Below are positions 7,779 to 15,964 of a stretch of DNA of 32,009 nucleotides, piece after piece. The stretch covers positions 1 to 32,009 of the forward strand of contig DASSLR010000055.1 of the NCBI GenBank assembly GCA_035689345.1, given 5' to 3'. Source of the DNA: CF-118 sp035689345. GTDB lineage: Bacteria > Chloroflexota > Dormibacteria > Dormibacterales > Dormibacteraceae. How positions within the stretch are numbered: position 1 is the stretch's first letter; each line of letters opens with the position of its first letter. The translations under genes were made by a program, and so were the position numbers. The notes beneath the pieces were generated by a model. The model was not told the origin of the DNA, did no database searches, and saw nothing but the letters and a program-made list of their open reading frames with translations.

Positions 7779-9043
7779 GCGCGCAACTGAAACCGGTCAT
7801 CGAGGCCGACGAATGGCGCACCGCGCAGGCCCAGTTCGACGAGGCCGCGGAGCTGATCAAGCTCGAGCCATGGCTGCGCGAGGTGCTGCGCGAGGTCCAG
7901 CGTGAGTTCACGTGCACCTTCCCCGTGAAGCTCGACAGCGGACACATCCGGATGTTCACGGGCTATCGCGTGCAACACAACATCAATCGCGGTCCCGCCA
8001 AGGGCGGCATCCGCTACCACCCCGACGTCTCCCTCAACGAGGTGAAGGCGCTCGCCATGTGGATGACCTGGAAGTGCGCCGTCGTCAACATCCCGTTCGG
8101 CGGAGCGAAGGGCGGCATCATCGTCAACCCGCGTGAGCTGTCCCTCAACGAGCTCGAGCACCTGACGCGCCGTTTCGCGACGGAGATCTCGATCCTCATC
8201 GGCCACGATCGCGACATTCCCGCGCCGGACGTGAACACCGACGGCCAGACGATGGCGTGGATCATGGACACGCTCTCTATGCACCTGGGCTACTCGAGCC
8301 CGGCCGCGGTGACCGGCAAGCCGATCGAGGTCGGCGGTTCGTTGGGTCGCGTCGAAGCAACCGGGCGGGGCGTGACCATCTGCTCGGTGGCCGCCCTCGA
8401 GCATCTGGGGCGCAGCCCGCACCAGACGAAGGTCGCCGTGCAGGGATTCGGCAATGTGGGCAGCATCAGCGCGAAGCTGCTGGAGGAGGCAGGCTGCACG
8501 ATCGTCGCGGTATCGGAGGACTACGGCGGCATCTACAACCCGCTCGGTCTTTCCATCAAGCGCGTGCTCGAGCATCGCGCGCGCGAGAAGACGCTGTTCG
8601 GTTTTCCGGGCGCGACGCAGATCGGCAACCAGGAGGTGCTGACAGTCGACTGCGACCTGCTCGTGCCGGCCGCCATCGGCAACCAGCTGACCTCGCGCAA
8701 CGCTCGCGACGTCAAGGCAACGCTCATCGTCGAAGGCGCGAACGGGCCGACCACGCCCGAGGCGGACGCCATCTTCCGCGAGCGCGGCATCTTCCTCGTG
8801 CCTGACATCCTGGCGAACGCGGGCGGCGTGACCGTGTCCTACTTCGAGTGGGTGCAGGACCTGCAGTCGTTCTTCTGGTCCGAGCACGAGGTGAACCAGA
8901 AGCTGAAGGCGATCATGACGCGCGCGTTCGAAGAGGTGCTGCACACGCGCGAGGAGCGAAAGCTCGACATGCGCATGGCCGCCTACGTGCAGGCGGTGTC
9001 ACGCGTCGCCGCGGCGACCCGGGAGCGCGGCCTCTACCCCTAA
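7775..9043 (+). CDS. Glutamate dehydrogenase (Glu/Leu/Phe/Val dehydrogenase family)
   Basis: A 422-residue protein, the usual length for hexameric glutamate dehydrogenases. The substrate domain shows RVQHNINRGPAKGGIRYHP and PFGGAKGG with catalytic Lys112. The nucleotide domain has GFGNVG at residues 224-229, then PAAIGNQLT, EGANGPTT and ANAGGVTVSYFEW. It interconverts glutamate and 2-oxoglutarate plus ammonia using NAD(P). The start is GTG 7775 in a GTGA overlap with the ThDP gene, and is the third cistron after the asparaginase-type gene. Released amide nitrogen and glutamate metabolism therefore sit in one transcript. NAD versus NADP preference cannot be read securely. Confidence 0.93.
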   Translation: MSAQLKPVIEADEWRTAQAQFDEAAELIKLEPWLREVLREVQREFTCTFPVKLDSGHIRMFTGYRVQHNINRGPAKGGIRYHPDVSLNEVKALAMWMTWKCAVVNIPFGGAKGGIIVNPRELSLNELEHLTRRFATEISILIGHDRDIPAPDVNTDGQTMAWIMDTLSMHLGYSSPAAVTGKPIEVGGSLGRVEATGRGVTICSVAALEHLGRSPHQTKVAVQGFGNVGSISAKLLEEAGCTIVAVSEDYGGIYNPLGLSIKRVLEHRAREKTLFGFPGATQIGNQEVLTVDCDLLVPAAIGNQLTSRNARDVKATLIVEGANGPTTPEADAIFRERGIFLVPDILANAGGVTVSYFEWVQDLQSFFWSEHEVNQKLKAIMTRAFEEVLHTREERKLDMRMAAYVQAVSRVAAATRERGLYP

Positions 9044-9077
9044 CAGCGCGGGGAAGGGCCCCGGCCCTCCCCCACGG

Positions 9078-9095
9078 AACCCCCACCAGGGGGTT
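9078..9095. terminator. Hairpin AACCCCC-ACCA-GGGGGTT in a convergent gap
   Basis: Perfect 7-bp stem, 4-base loop, 35 bases after the glutamate dehydrogenase stop, between two convergent genes. No T-run follows, so intrinsic termination is uncertain. Confidence 0.4.
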
Positions 9096-9139
9096 GCGCG
9101 AGGGATTGGGAGGCGCCTGGCAGCAGCACGCGTGGCGAC

Positions 9140-9158
9140 GGCCGGGATGAACCCGGCC
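9140..9158. terminator. Hairpin GGCCGGG-ATGAA-CCCGGCC in a convergent gap
   Basis: Perfect 7-bp stem with a 5-base loop, 38 bases beyond the serine protease stop on the minus strand. With 9078-9095 it gives one hairpin per converging transcript. No T-run. Confidence 0.4.
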
Positions 9159-9195
9159 TGAGCGCGACGCGCGCGCCATCTAAATGTGAGGGCGG

Positions 9196-10815
9196 TTACT
9201 CCTCGGCTTCCTGCGCTGCGGGTGGCGCCGCCGCGACGGGCTCACTCTCGCGCAGCACCTCGTGCGGTGATGCGACGAGCTCCACGGCGGGCGCGGCATA
9301 CGCCGCGTCGACAGGCGCAGGCGTCTCGGCTGCGGCCTCGGCCACCGGCTCCGCTGTAACCGCCACCGGGGCCGGCTTGCGCCGGCGACCGATGATCGCG
9401 AGCGCCGTCCAGGTGATCAGCACGAGCACGATCAGCCCACCGGACGTTGCCGCGGCAGGCAAGACGTAAACGAGCAGATCAGGTGGGGTCTTGTCGTTGC
9501 CTGAGAGGATCTTGCCCTCGGTCGAGACGACGTCGTCCTTGATGTATCCGTTGAAGGTGGTGCGCGCCTGGATGTCCTGCAGCAGGCCGAGCTCGGTGCG
9601 GTACCGCTGAATGTCGCCCTCGGCGAGCGCGTGGTAGTAGGTGCTCGTCAGGCTCTTGGGGTCGTCCTTAAGCTGGACCGAGTCGGCCGCGAGCGCGGCG
9701 CGGATGTACTGCGCCGGAACGAAATAGGCCTGACCGGGCACCAGGTTGCCCTTCGCATCGACCTCGCCGAAGCTGACGAGGCCAAGGACCTTGCCGTCGG
9801 GACCCAGCACCGGGCCGCCGCTGTTGCCATGGGTGATCTGCGCGTCGGTGCCCCAGGCCGTCCAGCCGCCCTTCTGGTCCTGGGTCGTGTCGACCTTGCC
9901 GGTGGTCATGGTCGCGCTGATCGTCTGGTCGAGCGGCGCGGCCTCGTCGAGGTATCCCTGGCGTGGATAGCCGAGCGGATACGTGGCCTCGCCAATGTGA
10001 GGCGTACCGGCCGCCAGCTGCAGCGTCGACGCGCCGCTGACGTTGGCTTTCATGATCGCCACGTCGTGGCCCGTGCCGTAAGGGTCGAGGCTGACCACCG
10101 AGGCGCGAGCGCCCACGCCGGTGAGGTTGTCGCCGGTCTCGACCGTGCCGGTGCCGAGGTAGTACTTGACGTCCACGTTGTCGATGGCCAGGTATTTGTT
10201 CAGCCAGCGCTCGGTGAAAGCGACCATGGTGTTCAGCTGCGCGTCGGTCATGGTCAAGCCGGTGTCGCGAGCCAGCGAGTCCGCGAGGTCCTGGCGAAGC
10301 TGGGCCACGCTCTGTGGATCCATCGCGGCCGCCAGAGTCTCGGCGAGCAGGTCTGCCTTGTCGGCTGAGACCACGTGGGCGGCCGTGACGAGGTACCCGT
10401 CCTCCGTCACGAAGAAGCCCGAGCCTGTGGCGACGATTCCGAACGTGTCATGCGTCCTCGGGCCTGGAACGTAGTAGGCATCCGGATTGGCCAGGATGAA
10501 GTTGATCGCCGCCCGATCGACCGCGGCCTTGTCGTATGGATTCAACTTCCCCTCGTTGACCAGCGCCTGGAGCTTGGGCACCAGCACCGACTTGATCTTC
10601 GACTCGGGGATCGTGAACGAGGGCAGCGACGTCGAGACGGTGTAGTTCGCCTGCACGAGGACGACGGCCGGTCGGGAGGCGGTCTCGATCCGGCTGGCCG
10701 TGAGCGGCTTCGGCGCCGGCTCCCGCGTGAACCAGATGCCGCCCAGCAGGGCTCCGTTGGCGGCGATGCCTGCGACCAGCAAACCGGCGAGCACGAATCG
10801 AATCACGCGTCTCAC
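9196..10815 (-). CDS. Membrane-anchored trypsin-like serine protease
   Basis: A 539-residue protein. An N-terminal hydrophobic helix spans about residues 5-28 and a second one about 448-476. The protease domain between them should face outside. The catalytic triad is H147 (VTAAHVV), D251 (GHDVAIMK) and S332 (HGNSGGP). About 100 residues separate His and Asp, because a largely helical insert (about 152-212) interrupts the barrel. After the second helix a basic RRRK stop is followed by a roughly 60-residue Pro/Ala/Glu-rich tail, probably cytoplasmic. No PDZ domain is evident. The start is GTG 10815 with GGGGAG just upstream. A role in envelope quality control or regulated proteolysis is inferred. 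Confidence 0.87.
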   Translation of the reverse strand: MRRVIRFVLAGLLVAGIAANGALLGGIWFTREPAPKPLTASRIETASRPAVVLVQANYTVSTSLPSFTIPESKIKSVLVPKLQALVNEGKLNPYDKAAVDRAAINFILANPDAYYVPGPRTHDTFGIVATGSGFFVTEDGYLVTAAHVVSADKADLLAETLAAAMDPQSVAQLRQDLADSLARDTGLTMTDAQLNTMVAFTERWLNKYLAIDNVDVKYYLGTGTVETGDNLTGVGARASVVSLDPYGTGHDVAIMKANVSGASTLQLAAGTPHIGEATYPLGYPRQGYLDEAAPLDQTISATMTTGKVDTTQDQKGGWTAWGTDAQITHGNSGGPVLGPDGKVLGLVSFGEVDAKGNLVPGQAYFVPAQYIRAALAADSVQLKDDPKSLTSTYYHALAEGDIQRYRTELGLLQDIQARTTFNGYIKDDVVSTEGKILSGNDKTPPDLLVYVLPAAATSGGLIVLVLITWTALAIIGRRRKPAPVAVTAEPVAEAAAETPAPVDAAYAAPAVELVASPHEVLRESEPVAAAPPAAQEAEE

Positions 10816-10851
10816 GACTCCCCTCTCCCTTGGCTGTATGCCTCCTTTATA

Positions 10852-10874
10852 GGGGCGCCCGCCGACGGCGCCCC
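10852..10874 (-). terminator. Hairpin GGGGCGCC-N7-GGCGCCCC followed by a TATAAA box
   Basis: Perfect 8-bp stem between the NTF2-like gene and the protease, both minus strand. On the minus strand it is followed at once by TATAAA (10850-10845), about 30 bases before the protease start. It could end the upstream operon, or be an operator next to a protease promoter. Confidence 0.4.
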
Positions 10875-10947
10875 GACATCCCTAGTCGGATTGTGCGCGT
10901 TTTTGTAAATGGGTGGCTTAACGACCCTGGGGGACGGGCGTTAACGG

Positions 10948-11352
10948 CTACTCCTTGAGGAACTCGTCGTCCGCGGCCTGGTCCTCGACGAAGCGCCAGA
11001 ACTCTTTCGCCCGGCCGTCTTTGTCGGGGTGGACGACGTCCACGAACCGGCTCGTGTGGGTGCGACCGTGGCGCGTGGCGCTCGAGGTGCCGATCACGAC
11101 GGTGTGGTCCTCGCTGGCGACGATGTCATGGATGTCGAACTCTGATGTGCCCTCGGTCAGCTGTCCGTACTTCATGAACAGCTGCATGACCGCCTGCTTG
11201 CCCTTGTACTCGCCCGATATCGGGTTGTCGCCGCCCGAGTGCCAGACGACGTCGTCGGCGATGGTGTCCATCGCCTCCTCGAGGTGCTGCTCGTTGAAGG
11301 CTTGATAGCCCTTGCGCGCCATCTCGATGTTGCGCTCGCGATTGCCGGCCAT
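10948..11352 (-). CDS. SnoaL/NTF2-like protein
   Basis: A 134-residue single-domain protein of the SnoaL-like NTF2 fold. The sequence opens with a helix ending in KGYQAFNEQHLEEAMDTIADDVVWH, the usual cone entrance, and has the YKGKQAVMQLFMKY helix and the strand pair FDIHDIVASEDHTVVIGTSSAT. Such proteins act as small-molecule isomerases or ligand binders. ATG 11352 has a good GGAGGTG six bases upstream. It is the last cistron after the ABC permease, separated by 25 bases, so it may be co-transcribed. Ligand unknown. Confidence 0.83.
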   Translation of the reverse strand: MAGNRERNIEMARKGYQAFNEQHLEEAMDTIADDVVWHSGGDNPISGEYKGKQAVMQLFMKYGQLTEGTSEFDIHDIVASEDHTVVIGTSSATRHGRTHTSRFVDVVHPDKDGRAKEFWRFVEDQAADDEFLKE

Positions 11353-11377
11353 GTTCCACCTCCAGTTGCTTGCCTGA

Positions 11378-12241
11378 CTAGATCTCTCGTGTCCGAAAGC
11401 TCCAGATGCTCAAGAAAAGGATGACAGCGAACCACACCGCCACCCACAACAAAAATGCGGTCGGGGGAGGATCGAGGGCCGCGAACGGGTTGGCGCGGCC
11501 GAAGGCGCCGGCGTTGCGCAGCTGAGCCAGAATCACGTCCGGCTCCATCGCGTTCACGGCGCCTCGCCACAGGCCGTCGGATGGCAGGATGAGCCTGCTG
11601 ACGATGCCGACGTCCTGGACGGCTTCGTTCTGCAGGCCGGTGCCGATGTCGCCGACGATGCCTCCGATCCACGCCATCAGCCACGCGACGAGAGCGATCA
11701 CGCCGCCCGTGATGCCCGAAAGGCGCGTCGACAGCAGAAGGCCCAGCGACAGCAGCACCAGTCCCTCGAGGCCGACGTAGATGACCAGCGCGACGGGGTG
11801 CGGCGGCAGGTACGTCGTCGCCCAGTCGACCGCGGTCAGCTCGAGCACAGCCGACCCGACCGCGTAGATCGTGACCAGGATCGCGAGCCCGAGCCACTTG
11901 CCGATCACGACCTCGCTGCGCCGTACCGGCCGCGCGAGGACGGAGAGTATGAGGCCGCTCTCGACTTCGTTGGAGATGAGCGGGCCGGCCACCACCGCCG
12001 CGCTCAGCGCGAGCACACCGCTGTACACGAAGGTCACGAAGATCAGCAGCTGCGAGCTGACGATGATCACCTCTTCGTGCGACGGCGGGTTGCCGTCTGA
12101 ACCCGGGACCGTCGTGATCTTGTAGAAGCCCCACGCCGAGAAGCCGACCACGATCAGGGTGAGGATCACGAGCGCCAGCAGCAGCCGTCGCCGTGACGCC
12201 TCCTGCACGGTCAGGCGCGCGATGACGAGAACGGGCGGCAT
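11378..12241 (-). CDS. ABC-2 type transporter permease
   Basis: A 287-residue integral membrane protein with about six hydrophobic segments: the first near residues 20-40, then four between 65 and 200, and the last near 260-283. The NEVESGLILSVLARPVRRSEVVIGKWLG loop is characteristic of ABC-2 permeases (NosY/YhaP-like), where it contacts the ATPase. Its ATG overlaps the last base of the ATPase stop (TAATG), so the two are translationally coupled and should form an exporter of two permeases and two ATPases. The exported substrate is unknown. Confidence 0.88.
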   Translation of the reverse strand: MPPVLVIARLTVQEASRRRLLLALVILTLIVVGFSAWGFYKITTVPGSDGNPPSHEEVIIVSSQLLIFVTFVYSGVLALSAAVVAGPLISNEVESGLILSVLARPVRRSEVVIGKWLGLAILVTIYAVGSAVLELTAVDWATTYLPPHPVALVIYVGLEGLVLLSLGLLLSTRLSGITGGVIALVAWLMAWIGGIVGDIGTGLQNEAVQDVGIVSRLILPSDGLWRGAVNAMEPDVILAQLRNAGAFGRANPFAALDPPPTAFLLWVAVWFAVILFLSIWSFRTREI

Positions 12242-13200
12242 TAGCGCGAATCCTCATGGAGCAACTGCAGGAACCTGTCTTCGAGGTTCTGGTGTCGCGG
12301 CACGACCTCGTACACGCGGCCACCCATCTTGACGAGCTCGGAGACGAGCTCGGGCACGCGATCGGCGGAGAGCCGCGTGAAGGTGATCTGCTCGCCCTCG
12401 ACGTCGGTCGGACCGAATGCATCGAGCGACTCGAGGTCGGCCTCGCCGAGTCCTGTGACGCGCACGCGTACGGCCGAGCCAGTCAGCAGATCGGACATCG
12501 TGCCCGCGGCGATCACGCGCCCGTGGTCGACAACCGCCACGCGATCGCACACCTGCTCCACTTCGCTCAGCAGGTGAGAGTTGAGGAACACCGCGGTGCC
12601 GCGTGCCGCGAGGTCGCGAATGATGCCGCGCACGTCGTGCCTTCCGACCGGGTCGAGCGCGGACGTCGGCTCGTCCAGGAACACCAGCTCGGGCTTGCCG
12701 AGGAGCGCCACGCCCAGACCGAGCCGCTGCTGCATCCCCTTGGAGAAAGTCCCGACCCGATCCTTCGCGCGGTCGGCGAGGCCGACCGTCGCCAGCGTGC
12801 TGTCGATCTCCTCCTTCCAGGTCGCGCGTGGAAGGGGTGCGAGCTCGCAGTGCAGCGCCAGCACCTCGCGAGCCGAGAGCCAGCTCTGGTAGCGAAACAG
12901 CTCGGGGAGGTAGCCGATGCGCCGCCTCGTCCCGAGGTCGCCGGCGCGCTCGCCGAGAACCCACGCGTCGCCTGACGACGCGGACAGCAGGCCGAGCAGC
13001 AGCTTGACCGCCGTCGTCTTGCCGGCCCCGTTCGGGCCGAGGAAGCCGAAGATCTCGCCGCGAGGCACGGTCATCGAGAGCCCGGCGAGCGCGACGGTGC
13101 TGCCGAAACGCTTGGTCAGCTCGACGGTGTGTATCGCCGGAGTCGAAGCGGCCGCACCCGCCACGGGCGCGGCCGTTTCTTTTTCAGCTACGCCTGCCAC
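12241..13200 (-). CDS. ABC transporter ATP-binding protein
   Basis: A 319-residue ATPase. Walker A is GPNGAGKTT at residues 55-63, the signature is FSKGMQQRLGLG (a variant of LSGGQ), and Walker B is LVFLDEPTSALDP followed by the FLNSHLLSEVEQVCDRVAVVDHG H-loop. The last 90 residues form the C-terminal extension common in CcmA/NatA-type exporters. The N-terminal 20 residues are Ala/Pro-rich and not part of the fold. The start is GTG 13200, 12 bases after the anti-sigma stop, with a TAGCCT hexamer six bases upstream that may be an internal promoter. It pairs with the following permease. Confidence 0.9.
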   Translation of the reverse strand: MAGVAEKETAAPVAGAAASTPAIHTVELTKRFGSTVALAGLSMTVPRGEIFGFLGPNGAGKTTAVKLLLGLLSASSGDAWVLGERAGDLGTRRRIGYLPELFRYQSWLSAREVLALHCELAPLPRATWKEEIDSTLATVGLADRAKDRVGTFSKGMQQRLGLGVALLGKPELVFLDEPTSALDPVGRHDVRGIIRDLAARGTAVFLNSHLLSEVEQVCDRVAVVDHGRVIAAGTMSDLLTGSAVRVRVTGLGEADLESLDAFGPTDVEGEQITFTRLSADRVPELVSELVKMGGRVYEVVPRHQNLEDRFLQLLHEDSR

Positions 13201-13206
13201 ACGAGC

Positions 13207-13212
13207 AGGCTA
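13207..13212 (-). promoter_or_regulatory. -10-like element TAGCCT before the ABC ATPase gene
   Basis: On the minus strand, TAGCCT is six bases before GTG 13200 and directly follows the anti-sigma stop codon. It could give a leaderless transcript of the transporter genes in addition to read-through from the sigma operon. Confidence 0.33.
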
Positions 13213-14310
13213 CTAGGTAAGACCGTTCGCGATCGAAACCAGATCCGACTGCTTCAAAGACCCGCCGACGAAGTAGACGTTGCCCTTGATCCAGATCACC
13301 GCCGCGCCGGCGCCTGTGTTGTCGCCGAGCGCCACGCCCTGCACGCCCTGCACGGTGACGTTGGAGGACGTGGCATAACCGACCGGGACCGGAATCGGCA
13401 GCGTGTGAGTCGGATCGCTGAGGGCCTTGATGTCCGCTGCGAGCGCCGGCGTGATGCCGGGCTGCTTCAGCAGGTAGTCCTCGAGCTCCGAGGCCGAGAC
13501 ACCGGACGAGGTGACCACCGGAGCCTTCGAGGCGGCCACGATCAGCTGCGGCAGCGCAAGCTGGCTGGCGTCAGAGGCGTTCGCGCCCTGCGGCAGCTCG
13601 CCGAACACCTCGATGAGCGCAGGCCCCACGGTGAGCGTCAGCGTGCTGCCGTCCATCCCTGCGGGCATCTTCGGCAGAGTCTTGCCCTGCGCGGCGGCCG
13701 CGGCCTCGGCCTTCGCGGCACTGAACGTGAACGTGGCGACCGCCTGAGGCACGGCGATGTAGGTGACGTTCGTGGACACGCCGGCGGGCAGCGTTCCAGT
13801 TTTGGGCGCGGAGAACCCGGCCGTCTTCTCGGCGTCCGCCTGCGGCACGCCGACCTGCGGGGTCGGCTCCTTCGACCAGGCGAACGTTCCATAAGTGCTG
13901 AGGTCGGGCAGCGACTGCAGGTCGGCCACGCTGACCGGCACGGGCTTCACCTGCGTCGGCGCGAAGATCTGCGAAACGTTGACCGACGCGGTGGCGATGA
14001 CCGCGAGCGCGACCGCGAACGCGAGCACCGCGATGGGCCTGCGCGCCGACTGGCGCAGGATCGGCAGGCGCCAGCCAAACCGCGGCGACTGCGAAGACGG
14101 GGCGGCCGTCACGCGCCTGTACGCCGCGTCCGCGTCGAAGGTCGCCGCGGGCACCGTCAGCAGCCGCGACGCGGCGGTCGCGTCGGCGGACGTCTGGGCG
14201 TACCGCCCCTGGCACTCGGTGCAGGAGGCAAAGTGCTCCCGTTCCGTGCCGGTGACGGCATTCGGGTCGTCGAACATGCGGCGCAGCGCGCCTTCACTCA
14301 GGTGACTCAC
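13213..14310 (-). CDS. Zinc-finger anti-sigma factor with one membrane helix
   Basis: A 365-residue protein. The N-terminus has the anti-sigma zinc motif H26-x3-C30-x2-C33, a single membrane helix follows at about 89-111 after basic residues, and the remaining 250 residues should be extracytoplasmic. The outer domain is Ala/Pro/Thr-rich with no recognised fold and ends in IWIKGNVYFVGGSLKQSDLVSIANGLT, resembling DUF4367-like sensor tails. GTG 14310 has a strong AGGAGG upstream and lies inside the last 17 bases of the sigma gene, so the two are coupled. It should hold the adjacent ECF factor inactive until an envelope signal. Confidence 0.85.
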   Translation of the reverse strand: MSHLSEGALRRMFDDPNAVTGTEREHFASCTECQGRYAQTSADATAASRLLTVPAATFDADAAYRRVTAAPSSQSPRFGWRLPILRQSARRPIAVLAFAVALAVIATASVNVSQIFAPTQVKPVPVSVADLQSLPDLSTYGTFAWSKEPTPQVGVPQADAEKTAGFSAPKTGTLPAGVSTNVTYIAVPQAVATFTFSAAKAEAAAAAQGKTLPKMPAGMDGSTLTLTVGPALIEVFGELPQGANASDASQLALPQLIVAASKAPVVTSSGVSASELEDYLLKQPGITPALAADIKALSDPTHTLPIPVPVGYATSSNVTVQGVQGVALGDNTGAGAAVIWIKGNVYFVGGSLKQSDLVSIANGLT

Positions 14311-14836
14311 GGTTGACCTCCTTACGCAGCGCCGCTTCAGCGCGCCTCAACAATGTTCCGATCTGTCCGGTGCTCACGCCGATGGCCTCAGCGACCTCGG
14401 CGTAGCTCAATCCGCTCGAGCGCAGAACCAGCACCGCGGCCGGCTTCTTGGGCAGCCGGGCCAGCGCGGTGCGAAGCCGGCGCCTTTGCTCATTCGCCTC
14501 CGCCACGCGTTGCGGGTCGAGCGCCTGGCCCGACTCGTCGTGGGCCGCCGCGTGCTCTCGCTTCTCCCGGCGTCGCCGGCCGCGCAGGCGGTTGAGCGCG
14601 GTGTGCGCAGACGCCCGGTAAAGCCAGGCCGCCGCGTACTGCGCGCGGGCCGAGTGCAGGCGGTGGAAGTCGATGAAGACCTCCTGGGCCACGTCTTCGG
14701 CCTCCTGGGCGTCGCCGAGCACGCGGTTCGCTATGCCCGCGACGCGGCCGTATTCGGCCTTGAACAGGGCTTCGAACGAGTCCTGCTCGGAGCTCAAAGC
14801 CGGCCTGCTGCGCTCAGGGGCGACCTCCAGGTTCAT
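14294..14836 (-). CDS. ECF-type RNA polymerase sigma factor (first pair)
   Basis: A 180-residue sigma factor with region 2 (FEALFKAEYGRVAGIANRVLGDAQEAEDVAQEVFIDFHR) and region 4 (LPKKPAAVLVLRSSGLSYAEVAEAIGVSTGQIGTLLRRAEAAL), without regions 1 or 3, as in ECF factors. I chose ATG 14836; TTG 14845 and GTG 14842 lie just upstream in frame. It is followed by its anti-sigma factor and then by the ABC exporter genes, which are likely part of its regulon. Its own promoter should lie in the 48-base gap to the next gene; I could not assign it firmly. Confidence 0.88.
   Translation of the reverse strand: MNLEVAPERSRPALSSEQDSFEALFKAEYGRVAGIANRVLGDAQEAEDVAQEVFIDFHRLHSARAQYAAAWLYRASAHTALNRLRGRRRREKREHAAAHDESGQALDPQRVAEANEQRRRLRTALARLPKKPAAVLVLRSSGLSYAEVAEAIGVSTGQIGTLLRRAEAALRKEVNRESPE
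14317..14322 (-). promoter_or_regulatory. Shine-Dalgarno AGGAGG for the anti-sigma gene
   Basis: Perfect AGGAGG on the minus strand, six bases before GTG 14310 and inside the sigma coding sequence. It fixes the anti-sigma start and suggests independent, strong translation of the inhibitor. Confidence 0.7.
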
Positions 14837-14884
14837 GCCCACCAATCGATAAGCACCGCGCGCCGGGGATTTGTGACAGGGGCG

Positions 14885-15382
14885 TCACGCCTCGGGACGG
14901 CGGTCGGGCAGGGCGGGGCCGCGGCGAAATAGGTGCGTGGTCAGGGCGGTGAGGAACGGGCCGCCCCAGATGCCCACCGACAGGAGGCCGCCGAAGATCA
15001 GGACCACGTCGACGCTGACCCGGCCCTGCTGCTCCCAGTAGACGTCCTGCAGGTTCAGCCACAGCGCGAACTCGTCGAGGGTCAGCGCCGCGCCGACCCC
15101 GAACAGAATCGCGGTCAGGCCGGCCACCCAGGTCGAGCCGACGCCGATCTCGAGCAGCCACACATAGCCGACGACGATGAGCAGCAGGATGCCCCACACC
15201 AGATGATGGATGTGGGTGCCTCCGGCGCTGACGTTGTGGAACGGACCGACGCCCGCCCGGATCGAGTACGTGATCGCGCGGATGATCGCGAAGGTCAGCA
15301 GGAACGCCACCGACGCAAGAAACAGGCGCTCGCGTCTCTCGCTTCGGAAGTGGAACCGGTAGAGCTCGGTGAAGACCTTCAT
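14885..15382 (-). CDS. Four-helix membrane protein with a THIHH motif
   Basis: A 165-residue protein with about four hydrophobic helices, near residues 20-42, 60-78, 84-104 and 123-145. Between the first two is GGTHIHHLVWGI, a histidine cluster at the membrane face seen in uncharacterised actinobacterial membrane proteins. A second charged spot, LDEFALWLNLQDVYWEQQG, sits between helices 3 and 4. The histidines and the acidic pair could bind metal, but this is inference. ATG 15382 starts 12 bases after the EVE-domain gene stop. Function unknown. Confidence 0.7.
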   Translation of the reverse strand: MKVFTELYRFHFRSERRERLFLASVAFLLTFAIIRAITYSIRAGVGPFHNVSAGGTHIHHLVWGILLLIVVGYVWLLEIGVGSTWVAGLTAILFGVGAALTLDEFALWLNLQDVYWEQQGRVSVDVVLIFGGLLSVGIWGGPFLTALTTHLFRRGPALPDRRPEA

Positions 15383-15394
15383 GGGCGTCCGAAC

Positions 15395-15964
15395 TCAGCC
15401 GGCTGCGTGCCTCTGATTGCGAGCGCTCGAAGCCACAGCGTCCTCGATCACCGAGAAGTCGTTGCGGTTGAGCATGTGGATGTGGCCCTGGAACGCCAGC
15501 GTCCAGTGCTCGGGCGGCCATTTGCGCACGTAGTCGAGGCGGTAGGCGAGCTCCTTCGCGGGCACCCAGTCCGCCTCGTCGAGAACGATGTCGGGCCGGA
15601 TGTGCACGCGCCACGGGTAATCCTCGTCGCGTCGCGCCGTCTTCCAGATGGGGGTGTGGTCCTCGTACATCGGCGACGCGATGGTGACCGTGGCCGCGAA
15701 GCCCATGCGCCCGGTCACGTAGTAGAGGAGGCGGTCGCCGACTCGCATCGACTCGACGCGCCGCCGGTGGCGCGACTTCAGCCCCTGGATCGTGAATCCG
15801 TGCTCGCGCGTCTTGCGAAAGTTGTCCGGCGAGCTGACGACCATCCAGTACTGGCCGGCGCGCCCCTCGCCCTTGCCCGATTTCCTGCGCCGCCTCCCGC
15901 GCCCGGTCCGGGCCGCGGGTTCGGAGGCGGCGGGCTCTTCCTGGTCGGCCTGCTCCTCAGACAC
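15395..15964 (-). CDS. EVE-domain (PUA-like) protein with a basic N-terminal tail
   Basis: A 189-residue protein. Residues 1-37 are acidic and then strongly basic (RTGRGRRRRKSGKGEGR) and look disordered. The EVE fold follows: YWMVVSSPDNFRKTREHGFTIQG, then MRVGDRLLYYVTGRMGFAATVTIAS, and the closing strands. EVE domains belong to the PUA-like superfamily and bind modified bases in DNA or RNA. The basic tail suggests nucleic-acid binding. The start is GTG 15964, overlapping the DinB-like gene stop by eight bases. No restriction or modification gene is adjacent, so a defence role is not supported here. Confidence 0.82.
   Translation of the reverse strand: MSEEQADQEEPAASEPAARTGRGRRRRKSGKGEGRAGQYWMVVSSPDNFRKTREHGFTIQGLKSRHRRRVESMRVGDRLLYYVTGRMGFAATVTIASPMYEDHTPIWKTARRDEDYPWRVHIRPDIVLDEADWVPAKELAYRLDYVRKWPPEHWTLAFQGHIHMLNRNDFSVIEDAVASSARNQRHAAG

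Noticed and set aside
6333..8944. Long minus-strand open frames opposite the ThDP and glutamate dehydrogenase genes
   Set aside because: They mirror strongly conserved plus-strand enzymes and contain no recognisable motif.
14847..14888. Possible ECF promoter (TGTCAC, then TATCGA) and inverted repeat GTGAC-N6-GTCAC before the first sigma gene
   Set aside because: The spacing between the two boxes is about 20-21 bases, too long, and the repeat arms are only 5 bp. Not strong enough to list as a feature.
15395..15964. EVE-domain gene as part of a defence system
   Set aside because: No restriction, methylase, nuclease or phage-related gene is adjacent.
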